Shown: one piece after another, positions 39,306 to 50,600 of the stretch
How positions within the stretch are numbered: position 1 is the stretch's first letter
How the letters are laid out: every line of letters begins with the position of its first letter
Source: Melitaea cinxia
Taxonomy: Eukaryota; Arthropoda; Insecta; Lepidoptera; Nymphalidae
DNA length: 64,000 bases
Assembly (NCBI RefSeq): GCF_905220565.1
Contig: NC_059404.1
Location: 11,622,472-11,686,471, forward strand
Direction: 5' to 3'
Made by a program: the position numbers and the translations under genes
The notes under the pieces: generated by a model
Databases searched by the model: none
What the model saw: the letters and a program-made list of their open reading frames with translations, nothing else
What the model was told of the DNA's origin: nothing

Positions 39306-42300
39306 GTGAGTTCATTATACCTATTTATTTTATTTTAGTTTCGTAATTGAACAAATAGTACAAACATATACATAACTTTGATAACGTTAAATAATTATAA
39401 AGGTTTATTCGCATTCATTCATATTCACATTTTCGTGACGCTAATATTGTTATTATTGCGTTTCATCCGTAAAAATTTTATCCTCATCCGCCTAAAGAAG
39501 ATTCAGTTCAAAAAAAAATAAAAGAAAAAAAAAAATAGTTTTTCAAATGAAAAATACAAACGATATCGTTTATCTTTTTTTTTTCTTTTATTGGGAAACA
39601 AACAGCACAAAGAATATAATTCGTTCATGAGACATAAAAAAAATAATAAGCCAAAAAAGTTTCCACTTAAAACTATGAACAAATAAATTAGACAATACAA
39701 TAAATATAATTATACATACTACACAATGCAATAAAATATAGTTGTACTTAGGACGTATATATAACATTAAAAAAACAAAGACAAATATACATTATACAAA
39801 TCGAACACTACTACACTGTTTTAACCATTAATTCATATTTTGATTAGTTTTCTTTTTCCCTTTCAATAAGTATTTGTACTCATTGAACCCACTGCTGAAC
39901 AAGTCGATGTCATTATACCGGTCGTCATAGACTTTACATGACCTTGCGAGAAATGAGTTGCCACAATACCTTGTCCGAGTGACAGAGGGGGAGAAAGTTG
40001 CTCGGGATCTTGTGCAATAACTGGGGCACCTAAACGATACCCTACTAAGTAGGTACTGAGAGTCTACCAAACCATTAATCAATTTGTAAAGAAAAAGCTG
40101 ATCTCTGTGTTCTCTACGATTTTCAAGGGAAGTAAACTTAGAAAAACAATCAGATCCAAATTTGACTTTCAACCTTTTAACGAATTTATTTTGTATTCCT
40201 TCAATTATGTCTATGTATTTCTTATATTTAGGATTCCAAACGGTAGATGCGTATTTCAAATTTGATTTAACATATGCATTATACAGGAGAATTAAGGTCT
40301 GAGCATTTTTAAAAACCATCCCTTGTCTAAATATAAAGCCCAGCATTCTATACGACTTGGTTGTTATCTTGTCTATATGCTGGTCAAAAATGAGCTTGCT
40401 ATCCAACTGAACTCCCAGATCTCTTACCTCCGTAACTCTTTTTAGACTGGCATTAGAGATTGAGTAATTATACAAAATATGTTCTCTTTTTTCGAAAATG
40501 TAATTGTACAACATTTTTCTAAGTTCAAATACAAGCTATAAAATCTACAGTATTGTTCAAGTCTATTTAAATCATCCTGCAATTCATCACAATCTTTTTT
40601 ATTATTTATAATTTTAAATTTTTTTGTATCATCCGCATATAATATTACATTTGAATTCAAAAAGCACTTATCAATGTCATTAACAAATACATTAAATAGT
40701 AGAGGTCCTAAATGTGAGCCCTGTGGTACTCCAGAAGTAATTGGAACAAACGAAGAGGTGTAACCCTTAATCGCCACAGCCTGTTACCGATCACGCAGAT
40801 AGGATGTCAGCCACCTAAGTAAATTCCCATGAATTCCGATATGTTCAAGTTGGTGTCCTGAGTCCATTGCATTAAGTACAATATCTAAAAACTCACAAAG
40901 ATTAGATTCAGTCGATCGCTTATTGATAAACCCATGCTGGCTACTCATTAACAAGGGTCTTAACACCGGGTATATCATGTCATATACAATTTTTTCGAAA
41001 AGCTTTGGTATATAGGACAATTTAGAGATTCCACGATAATTTCTTACATTCCTCCTGTCAAGACCCTTATGAATCGGAGTTATCAAAGATTTCTTCCACT
41101 CTTTAGGTATACAGCCCGTATTCCAGGACTTTTTAAATAAAATAGTTAAAGGTATGCTTAAACTTTTACTACATTATTTTAAGAACATAGGATGAATAGA
41201 ATCTGACCCACTCCCCTTGCGTACATCTAATTTAGCTAAGTATGATTGTACTTTGTTCTCTGATATATCTAAAGACGCAATGATTGTATTAGAGTTATAA
41301 TCCATAGTATTAAGCGAGAATGATATATTCGGTTCAAATACAGATTGGAAGAAGCAACTGAACATGTTGGTAATTGTTTGTCCATCTGAGCCAGATTGCA
41401 GATCCAAATACATAGTATCAGGTATACCAATGTGCTCTTTCTTAGATTTAATAAAAGCCCAAAATTCTTTTGAATTAATTTTAATATTTTTTTCTACTCG
41501 CTCTAAATAACAATTGTAACAGTAATTTTCTAATATCTTTGTTTGTGCTCTAATTTCTGAGAATCTTTCATAATCACTAAGCCTTCCATACGTTTTCCAT
41601 TTTTTATGCCATTTTAATTTCACATTTACAAGTCTAATCAACCGCCGGGAATACCAAACAGGATACCCAGTCTCTGTGGCTAATTTAGATGGAATATATC
41701 TGTCAATTACATCGTTCACGATACTATAGAACGTATCAACAGCCTCGGTAATATCTTTATCCTCTAGTTCAACTCTCCAATTAATTTTTGATAGCTGTGT
41801 GTTCACAATGCTATAATCTGCTTTATTATATTTACGGACTAACAATTAATTATTACGGACTAAAAATTAATTATTTATTAATTTATAAATATTAAGTTAA
41901 ATGACTATTATTTTTGATACTTTAACTGTTGGTAAACACCTAGAGCTTTTAATCTTAATCATCTTTTTTAAATTAAAGAATTAGTTGCATAAAAAATGAA
42001 TATTGTTGTTGCTTAATATGGTAAATAAATAAAAATAAATACACGATAAATTCGAATTTCACGTTAGATACCGTGATATAGACACTTATTTGAGTTAGAC
42101 ACCTAACTCAAATAAGTGTCTATATCACGGTAGTGTGTATTATCATGAATAATATATGTTGTTATCCAACAGTGATAATTCCGCAATAGTTTTACTAGGT
42201 ACAACACTTACGAACAATAATAATTCATCATAATGCTCATCTGAAGTTAACTTCTTATATTTTTCTTCTATTCTTCTGGATAACGGAAGGATACAATAAG

Positions 42301-44562
42301 TATTTAATTTTAATTGAAAGTTCTGAAATTATTAGTTAATTGCAGCAATTTTTAATGATTATTAAACACGTTTTACATTTCAATAAGAGTAAAAAATGAC
42401 TTGTGTCACGCAATTCGAAAGTTTGTTTTTTTAGGCTACTTATACCCGTAATAATAATATATTAATATAAACAAATACAGTACTTGGCCACAAATTGTCT
42501 TACGTCTCGCTTTTAATAAAACATAACTTCATAATATTCTTTTTCATATGGTTACCAAACCGTTAATGATTAAAACAAGAATCAATAAAATCGATATACC
42601 CAGCAAAAAGTCTACCCTATAACTTAAAAAAATCAGCCAAAGAGAGAAACTTATTCTTTTTTTGAAGATTAGAAATACATTAAAACGTCACGAATATGCA
42701 AAATTTGATAACATTGACAACTTAGGAAAATGAATACAAAGGAGTACAAAGGAAACATAAAGGAAAAAAATATATAAAAGTAGATTCTCTAGAAATTAAT
42801 TTCTACATTTTATTTACCAAATAGAAGTTTTTTTAAACAGAATTATTATTACTTTAACTTTTGAAATTCTTACAACTTACGACTACGAAAACAGAGATGA
42901 AACTACTGAAACTAAATAATTACATTTAATTTGAGACCACAAACACTACAACAACTTCGAACATTATTAACATGCTTATGAAGTATGTATACATTAATTT
43001 TATTTTATTTATTTAAAATCGTAGTTTGTTATAACAAATTTCATACAATGTATTAAAGGCGCTATTTTCCTATATTAAAATTGATATGATCATTAAATTA
43101 ATTTTAGGGTAGTTAAAATGTGTGAATGGAACTAATTGCCGTTAAATTTGTTTTAGGAGATATTGAACTAAATATAAAACACCTAGAGAACGTAGCATGT
43201 ACATTACAAGTACAGCCCGGACACTGTATGGCGTATTTTCGTAGGTAAGTGAGAAATATTTTTTTCGTAATAAACTTATGTAACAAATATTTATAGCACT
43301 AGGTTGTTGACAGCCGTACTTGCGTAATTCTCAAATATCAAAAACTAATGGGACTGTTGCTAAAACCCTCAAAGATATACCTAATTATCGTCTGTTGATA
43401 ATAATGTGAGGGAATGATTACTTTTCATGGGACACATGTTGAGTCAACATTAGACAACTTGTATTTAAAATAGACAAGCAATAGTTGCAAACAGATTTTT
43501 AAAGAAATTTTCCATAAAAACTATAGACAATGCTTTAATCTGGCTATAGTGAGGGAATGATTTTTAAAGACTTATACATATATTTATTATTCCTTAATGG
43601 CCGTACGGTTCCTAAGTTGTTTCCAACATCTTTAACCTTGATATTGTTCTTCATGTTTATTATAAAAAGTGCTAGGACAGGACTTTCAAGATTTCATGAG
43701 CAATTACCCACTTCCGTCGATGGTGCGTGGCTACCATAGCCTGTGTCCAACATTAGGAGCATTTCAAGGGCGTTGCTGACTTTGCCTTCTACCCATGCCA
43801 GGAGCTCTGGCTACCTTACTCACCAAATAAACACAATACTAAGAGATCAGTATTATTCGGCAGTAATTTTCTGATCTTTCCCAGTCAGGCTACACCAAAT
43901 TTTGAACAATATAATCTTTACAGTGCCCTATCTCAATAATATTTTCTATATGAATAGCTAGTAAATAGGCAAGCTACCATTCATTAGTCACACCGATATT
44001 AAGCTAAAATTTTCAAGCTGATTATTTATCTCCGGTGTCGGGGTTCCGAAAATACACACAATACACAAGCACAAACGCCCAGCCCACGGCTAAAATGTGT
44101 ATGGCCAATACAAATGTTTGCCATGTGTGGGAATCGAACCCGCAATCGCCAGCGCAAGAGCCGCAAACCAGTGCTGAGGCCGTTGCGTGTCGTCATATAG
44201 ATAGATTAAACATATTAGAAGGGGACCAAAAATAGGGAAGCATACACTTACGTAGTATCTGAATCTCTAGCGGCTTACAAGATGCTAGTTAATTTCTTCC
44301 TCATCATCATCATCATCGTTTCAGCCTATCACACTCCGCTGCTAGACACAGGCCTCCACAAGTTCGTGCCAAAAATGGCACGAACTCATGTGTTTTATCA
44401 TTTTTTCCTACATTAAATTTATTTATATTTTACAGGTATTATTACGACATTGAAAAGGACGAGTGTCTTGAATTTGTTTACGGCGGCTGTGGTGGAAACG
44501 AAAATAACTTTGATACGATATCCTCATGCATAGAAACTTGCAGTGTTAACAAAATCAAGTAG
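39224..44562 (+). CDS. secreted Kunitz-type serine protease inhibitor (3 exons, 98 aa)
   Basis: Exons 39224-39305, 43157-43244 and 44436-44562 join in frame (phases 1 and 2) to 98 residues. Residues 1-20 are a signal peptide (LVFVFATLFLTSVVIS), then GPVN. Residues 42-92 hold six cysteines (42, 51, 67, 75, 88, 92), spaced 8-15-7-12-3 like bovine pancreatic trypsin inhibitor. RRYYYD and FVYGGCGGNENNF are the conserved core. The P1 residue after Cys51 is Met52, which suggests elastase- or chymotrypsin-like targets and not trypsin. The first intron (3.85 kb) contains a dead LINE; the second splits the domain and has a repeat ending about 35 bp before its acceptor. The first exon is a paralogue of the TIL gene's. 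Confidence 0.87.
39574..41850 (-). mobile_element. dead CR1/Jockey-type LINE in Kunitz intron 1
   Basis: The element is 5'-truncated and reads on the minus strand. Segments are 41845-41174 (linker before the RT domain), 41086-40784 (TPIHKGLDRRNVRNYRGIS, QHGFINKRSTESN), 40777-40442 (SGVPQGSHLGPLLFNVFVND, LYADD catalytic motif) and 40514-39828 (RDLGVQLDSKL, thumb). Stops lie after MFLK and LRDR, and a frameshift near 40500. The stretch between MDSGHQ and LEHIGI is missing, removing the first catalytic Asp of the RT. The 3' end has AATAAAAG and a poly(A) run at about 39574. It cannot move by itself. Confidence 0.85.
41851..43156. other. remainder of Kunitz intron 1
   Basis: AT-rich. A 21-bp piece (ACGGACTAACAATTAATTAT) is repeated twice at about 41833-41875 next to the LINE 5' end. 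A hairpin at 42070-42131 is listed separately. I see nothing else. Confidence 0.4.
42070..42131. repeat. perfect 29-bp hairpin
   Basis: Arms 42070-42098 and 42103-42131 are exact inverted copies around ACAC. The arms begin ACCGTGATATAGACACTTAT. It is probably a foldback element or a MITE reduced to its ends. Confidence 0.85.
43157..43244 (+). CDS. Kunitz inhibitor exon 2 (reactive-site half)
   Basis: Residues 28-57. It encodes ENVACTLQVQPGHCMAYFR with the first two cysteines and the P1 Met. Acceptor TTGTTTTAG, donor CGTAG/GTAAGT, leaving in phase 2. Confidence 0.88.
43725..43945 (-). repeat. diverged poly(A)-tailed SINE-like repeat
   Basis: It contains CAGGAGCTCTGGCTACCTTA, CTCACCAAATAAACACAATA and TTTCCCAGTCAGGCTACACC, the middle and 5' part of the family. 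Confidence 0.5.
44035..44190 (-). repeat. tRNA-derived SINE in Kunitz intron 2
   Basis: On the minus strand GCGGGTTCGATTCCCACAC (about 44127-44145) is a T-arm-like B box. The body holds CATACACATTTTAGCCGTGG. It is a SINE head and not a tRNA gene. Confidence 0.55.
44300..44402 (-). repeat. RTE tail close to the last Kunitz exon
   Basis: It contains CATCATCATCATCGTTTCAG, CTGCTAGACACAGGCCTCCA and CAAGTTCGTGCCAAAAATGG, a reversed RTE tail with its microsatellite. It ends about 35 bp before the exon 3 acceptor. Confidence 0.65.
44436..44562 (+). CDS. Kunitz inhibitor exon 3 (rest of the domain)
   Basis: Residues 57-98 and TAG. It encodes RYYYDIEKDECLEFVYGGCG, GNENNFDTISSCIETC and a short tail SVNKIK. 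The acceptor is TTTATATTTTACAG. Confidence 0.9.
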
Positions 44563-44839
44563 TATATAATAAGACAGTGAAACGATACATAGATGACAAA
44601 TACACACATTTTTTTAAAACTGATATAAGCAATTGTTTTTGTTTACTTTAACAAGCACTTTATTTCCATTTTTTTTTCTTTACGCTCTTCATATGTCTCC
44701 CTGTAGTTTTAATGTTTTAATATACTCCTTAGCTAAGCTTTTATTATATTTAATTAGCATTATGTCATATGCAAATCTAAAAACCTTTATGTAGAAGCAT
44801 TATAACCTTATATAGGAGAAGACAATGTTCTCACTTAAT

Positions 44840-45180
44840 TTATGCGCTTCAGCCTGTAACATCCTACTGCTGGGAATAGGCCTCTTTCTCCATTTAGGAG
44901 AAGGATTAGAGCTTAATCTACCATGCTGCCACACTGAGGGCTGGCGGGTATCTGCCCTTCTATGAGTAACGATCGCTAATTGTAGTGTTGTGTGTAGTAG
45001 GTGTTTTAGTAACAACCGGGACAGACGGCTTAATGTTCTCTCCGAGGCATGGTAAGTAGACCCATAAAAGAAGAAAGAAATATTTGTACATTACAAATAT
45101 CTACTCCGAGCGGGAATTGAACTCGCGACGGCGCCGCAGACACGGCACTATTACACCAGAGCAGTTGTTGAGAAAACAAT
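44840..45180 (-). repeat. tRNA-derived SINE with RTE-type tail
   Basis: This is a minus-strand copy of the SINE at 15335-15612. Its tail end reads CAGCCTGTAACATCCTACTG and CTGGGAATAGGCCTC; its tRNA-like head has GAGCGGGAATTGAACTCGCG near 45107. The tail matches the RTE ORF2 end, so an RTE LINE probably moved it. Confidence 0.7.
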
Positions 45181-45714
45181 TTTTGAACATTCACACGTTG
45201 ATATATACTAATATATCTACGAATTAAACGAAATATCAAAATCAATAATACTCAAGTACATTAAAAGTATACAGCGATTCATTCGAGAGTCGTCAAAGAC
45301 AAATAAAAAATACAAACAACAAGTAAACGACGTCGCAGGTTTGAAACTAGCCTGTATACGAGAAAATGGAATAAGAGGCTTTTCAAATAAAATCCGATGG
45401 AGGTTGAAAGAATACGGAGACAAGTAAAGAAAATTGAAGGAAAGCTGCGTCGGTCTAAGACACTTTACCGTCCGAACTTGGAAGGATTTATTCCGACCTG
45501 AGAGTAAAAAAAACTACTCAGAGATATTTTCTTTTAAATAAAACTTTATTTATAATATTTAGTAAAGCAAATATAATAAAATGATGGTTCATTATTTTTT
45601 TTTCTGTAGTGTTAGTATAACAAGTTGCCTTCCATCTGTACTACATCTTAACGTAGTACTTAATTACCTCGTAGGTCCGGATTGTCAGTAATTTTTTTAT
45701 TGATATAGTTCGCG
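45181..45714. other. gene-poor spacer
   Basis: No exon, repeat or promoter is recognisable; several short chance frames occur. Confidence 0.4.
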
Positions 45715-46279
45715 TCATGTAAAAAGAACGCTGAAAGAAACTGGAGGGGGTGCGTTTGCGCATGGGTATACTCGCGCACAAGTACTACTGTTTTATTTTT
45801 TAATTAGGCTTTCACTCGCGGCTTCGTATAATGGTTATTGGTAGGTACATTAAAAAATACTAGAAATACAAGTGCGAATAATTCGGACTAAATAAGTATA
45901 ATAATTATCACTTTACAAAATCACAATTTTTTTTTAAACAAAAGCAATAACAAATTTTTTAGTTATTGAAATGTCGTATTCAAAAATAATAATTATCTGT
46001 ACTCTCGATATTCGTATCTTAATAGTTTTTATGTGTTTAAAATGATAAACTGATAATTGTTTTTTAGTGAAATAAATAGTAAATGGAGAATTTTGTAATT
46101 TAAAACTTTTGTGCGCGATAATAATTTGAGTCGACGTCGAACTGTCAACCGCTGTCAACCAATAGCACACCGGCAAGCATGCGACAGTGATAAACACTCC
46201 CGTCCCCCTACCCCGTACCACCAAATAGACCGATAAATCGCTTCTGCGCAGCTTCAAGGCCAGCGTTCTTTTTACATGA
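45715..46279. mobile_element. 565-bp MITE with 19-bp inverted ends
   Basis: TCATGTAAAAAGAACGCTG (45715-45733) is perfectly inverted at 46261-46279. A 107-codon minus frame inside (46257-45934) has no protein features. Superfamily is not assigned because no target duplication stands out. Confidence 0.6.
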
Positions 46280-46535
46280 TAAATACTACGAATATTTTTA
46301 AATAATTAGTTCTAAAAATTAAAAAAATAAATATGTATAATTGCGTAGAATAAAATAAAAAATACAATAAAAAGATACCGAAATACTGGTCGAAGATATA
46401 GCTTAGATGTATCTATAATTTTTTTTAACATGATTCGCTACGCTTCAGCTTACAGTAATTAATCATAGGAGCTGACTCCTAACTCTTTTTTTTGTCAAAC
46501 AATTTTTAAAAACTTATTTCTGATCCTATATTTGA

Positions 46536-47293
46536 AAAAATAAGTAAAAAAACTTTTTAAGTTAAACGGTTTTATGTTAAACATACATTGCAATGTTTAA
46601 GATAAATGTACTAAAAACCAAAAAATAATAAAATAGATACAGTCGTGGGAATTATAAACATATGCATAGACTAGACTAAAATAAAACCGTGGGGCACGTC
46701 AATTGTCTACAATCGTTGATTAAAATGTTTGTTTTGTAATGTTACACTATAATTAGGCAGTTGTTCAACCGACAACGATGGACGTGTGATAAGTAGGGCT
46801 AGAATGTGGAAACAAGCTAGCAAGCTCGATTATAAGCGAGTTTTAGGGTTTCATAGTGGTGAGCGAGTAGTACTTTTATCATATGTTTTGTCGATTAAAG
46901 ACAAACTACGAGCAGTGAAACGATTCCTCGCCAGCCAGCAGTGTGAATGTCCAACGATAAACTAGTTGAAACATCTCTTTTATTTACATGGAGTGTATAA
47001 CTATTGGAATTTCCATGAGCAAGAAAATAGTAAGTAATTTCCTCACCGTCTGCGGGCCAACTGCCTATTTTAACGACGAATTAAACGATTCTTCTATCGC
47101 ACATTAAGTCGATAATTTGTAGACAATTGACGTGCCCCACGGTTTTATTTTAGTCTAGTCTATGCATATGTTTATAATTCCCACGACTGTATCTATTTTA
47201 TTATTTTTTGGTTTTTAGTACATTTATCTTAAACATTGCAATGTATGTTTAACATAAAACCGTTTAACTTAAAAAGTTTTTTTACCTATTTTT
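46536..47293. mobile_element. foldback element with a perfect 169-bp inverted repeat
   Basis: Arms 46544-46712 and 47117-47285 are identical inverted copies by my reading; with one mismatch they extend to 46536 and 47293. The arms include ACATACATTGCAATGTTTAA and CCGTGGGGCACGTCAATTG. The 404-bp centre is unique and non-coding. It is probably a long-TIR non-autonomous DNA transposon; no target duplication is evident. Confidence 0.8.
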
Positions 47294-47389
47294 ATTTTCT
47301 AGTTTTTAGTTTTTATTTCGCATTCTGTTTAATTCATTTAGTGCTTCATTATTGCAAGGCCCATCTTAAATATTGAGGATGTATAGTGC

Positions 47390-47559
47390 ACTGTATTCTT
47401 CTTGTCAAGCCCTTTTATTTGATACCCATATTGGTGGGATTGATAAAAAATTGTTATCAGACATTTGGTAGCGGCGGCCAGCTTAATTTCAATTTTGCAT
47501 AGTAAATTGTATTCTACTTGTTGAGACCTTTCATTTGATACCCATGTTGATGGGATTAA
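47390..47559 (+). repeat. 118-bp tandem repeat, left part
   Basis: About 1.5 units with TTTGATACCCATATTGGTGG and TGGTAGCGGCGGCCAGC. It continues after the Helitron at 51857 and was split by it. Confidence 0.75.
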
Positions 47560-47602
47560 TCTATAATAATAATATATATAAAAGCGAAAGGTCACTCACT
47601 CA

Positions 47603-50600
47603 TCACGAAATCTCCGAAACTATAACACCTACAAACTTGAAATTTGGCAGGTAGGCTTCTTATAAGACGTAGACATCCGCTAAGAACGGATTTTACGAAA
47701 CTCGACCCCTAAGGGGGTGAAATGGGGGTTGGAAGTTTGTATGAAAGTCCTATGTTTTTGAAGTAAGAGACCTGAAATTTAAAATGTATGCTCTATAGAT
47801 GGTAAAAAAGTGTCCAAATAATGTATCTTTAGAAATCAACCCCTTTTTGGGGTTGAAACGGGGGATGGTACGTTGACTCACTGATCACGAAATCTCCGAA
47901 ACTATAACACCTACAAACTTGAAATTTGGCAGGTAGGCTCCTTATAGGGCGTAGACATCCGCTAAGAACGGATTTTACGAAACTCGACCCCTAAGGGGGT
48001 GAAATAGGGGTTGGAAGTTTGTATGAAAGTCCTATGTTTTTGAAGTAAGAGACCTGAAATTTAAAATGTATGCTCTATAGATGGTAAAAAAGTGTCCAAA
48101 TAATGTATCTTTAGAAATCAACCCCTTTTTGGGGTTGAAACGGGGGATGGTACGTTGACTCACTGATCACGAAATCTCCGAAACTATAACACCTACAAAC
48201 TTGAAATTTGGCAGAAAGGCTCCTTATAGGGCGTAGACATCCGCTAAGAACGGATTTTACGAAACTCGACCCCTAAGGGGGTAAAACGGGGGGTTGGAAG
48301 TTTGTATGAAAGTCCTATGTTTTAGAAGTAAAAGACTTGAAATTTAAAATGTATGCTCTATAGATGATGAGAAGGCGTCCAAATAATGTATCTTTAGAAA
48401 TACAACCCTTTTTGGGGTTAAAACGGGGATGGTAGGTTGACTCACTGATCACGAAATCTCCGAAACTATAACACTTAAAAACTTGAAATTTGGCAGGTAG
48501 GCTCCTTATAATACGTAGACATCCGCTAAGAACGGATTTTAAGAGAAACGACCCCTAAGGGGGTAAAACGGGGGTTGGAAGTTTGTGTGAAAGTCCTATG
48601 TTTTTTGAAGTAAGAGACTTGAAATTTCAAATGTAAGTTCTATAGATGGTGAAAAGGTGTCCAAATAATGTATCTTTAGAAATCAACCCGTTTTTGGGGT
48701 TAAAACGGGGGATAGTAGGTTGGCTCACTGGTCACGAAATCTCCGAAACTATAACACCTACAAACTTGAAATTCGGCAGAAAGGCTCCTTATAGAGCGTA
48801 GACATCCGCTAAGAACGAATTTTATGAAATTCGACCCTTAAGGGGGTAAAACGGGGGTTGGAAGTTTGTGTGAAAGTCCCATGTTTTTGAAGTAAGAGAC
48901 TTGAAATTTAAAATGTATACCTTATAGATGATGAGAAGGTGTCCAAATAATGAATCTTTAGAAATCAACTCGCTTTTGGGGTTAAAACGGGGGATGGTAG
49001 GTTTACTCACTCATCACGAAATCTCCGAAACTATAACACCTACAAACTTGAAATTTGGCAGATAGGCTCCTTAGAAGGCGTAGACATTCGTTAAGAACGG
49101 GTTTGACAAAACTCGACCCCTAAGGGGGTAAAACGGGGGTTGGAAGTTTGTATGAAAGTCCTATGTTTTTGCAGTAAGAGACTTGAAATTTAAAATGTAA
49201 GCTCTATAGATGATGAAAAGGTGTCCAAATAATGTATCTTTAGAAATCAACTCCTTTTTGGGGCTAAAACGGGGGATAGTAGGTTGACTCACTTATCGCG
49301 AAACCTCCGAAACTATGACACCTAAAAACTTGAAAATTGGCAAATAGGCTCATTATAGGTCGTAGACATTCGCTAAGAACGGATTTTATGAAATTCGATC
49401 TCTAAGGGGATAAAACGGGGGTTGGAAGTTTGTATGAAAGTCCCATGTTTTTGAAGTAAGAGACTTGAAATTTAAAACGTGTGCTCTATAGATGATGAGA
49501 AAGAGTCTAAATAATGTATCTTTAGAAATCAACTCCCTTATGGGGTTAAAACGGGGGATGATAGGTTGACTCGCTCATCACGAAATCTCCGGAACTATAA
49601 CAGCTACAAACTTGAAATTTGATAGATAATTTCCTTATAGAGTGTAGACATCTTTTAAGAACGAATTTTACGAAACTCGACCCCTAAAGGGGTAAAACGG
49701 GGGTTGGAAGTTTGTATGAAAGTCCTATGTTTTTGAAGTAAGATACTTGAAATTTCAAATGTAAGTTCTATAGATGGTGAAAAGGTGTCCAAATAATGTA
49801 TCTTTAGAAATCAACCCGTTTTTGGGGTTAAAACGGGGGATAGTAGGTTGGCTCACTGGTCACGAAATCTCCGAAACTATAACACCTACAAACTTGAAAT
49901 TCGGCAGAAAGGCTCCTTATAGAGCGTAGACATCCGCTAAGAACGAATTTTATGAAATTCGACCCTTAAGGGGGTAAAACGGGGGTTGGAAGTTTGTGTG
50001 AAAGTCCCATGTTTTTGAAGTAAGAGACTTGAAATTTAAAATGTATACCTTATAGATGATGAGAAGGTGTCCAAATAATGAATCTTTAGAAATCAACTCG
50101 CTTTTGGGGTTAAAACGGGGGATGGTAGGTTTACTCACTCATCACGAAATCTCCGAAACTATAACACCTACAAACTTGAAATTTGGCAGATAGGCTCCTT
50201 AGAAGGCGTAGACATTCGTTAAGAACGGGTTTGACAAAACTCGACCCCTAAGGGGGTAAAACGGGGGTTGGAAGTTTGTATGAAAGTCCTATGTTTTTGC
50301 AGTAAGAGACTTGAAATTTAAAATGTAAGCTCTATAGATGATGAAAAGGTGTCCAAATAATGTATCTTTAGAAATCAACTCCTTTTTGGGGCTAAAACGG
50401 GGGATAGTAGGTTGACTCACTTATCGCGAAACCTCCGAAACTATGACACCTAAAAACTTGAAAATTGGCAAATAGGCTCATTATAGGTCGTAGACATTTG
50501 CTAAGAACGGATTTTATGAAATTCGATCTCTAAGGGGATAAAACGGGGGTTGGAAGTTTGTATGAAAGTCCCATGTTTTTGAAGTAAGAGACTTGAAATT

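Noticed and set aside
45934..46257. 107-codon minus frame
   Set aside because: It lies wholly inside the 565-bp MITE and shows no protein-like pattern.
48822..50138. Two identical 62-codon minus-strand frames (48822-49010 and 49950-50138)
   Set aside because: They are identical because the 1128-bp block is duplicated; the frame crosses satellite sequence and has no protein features.
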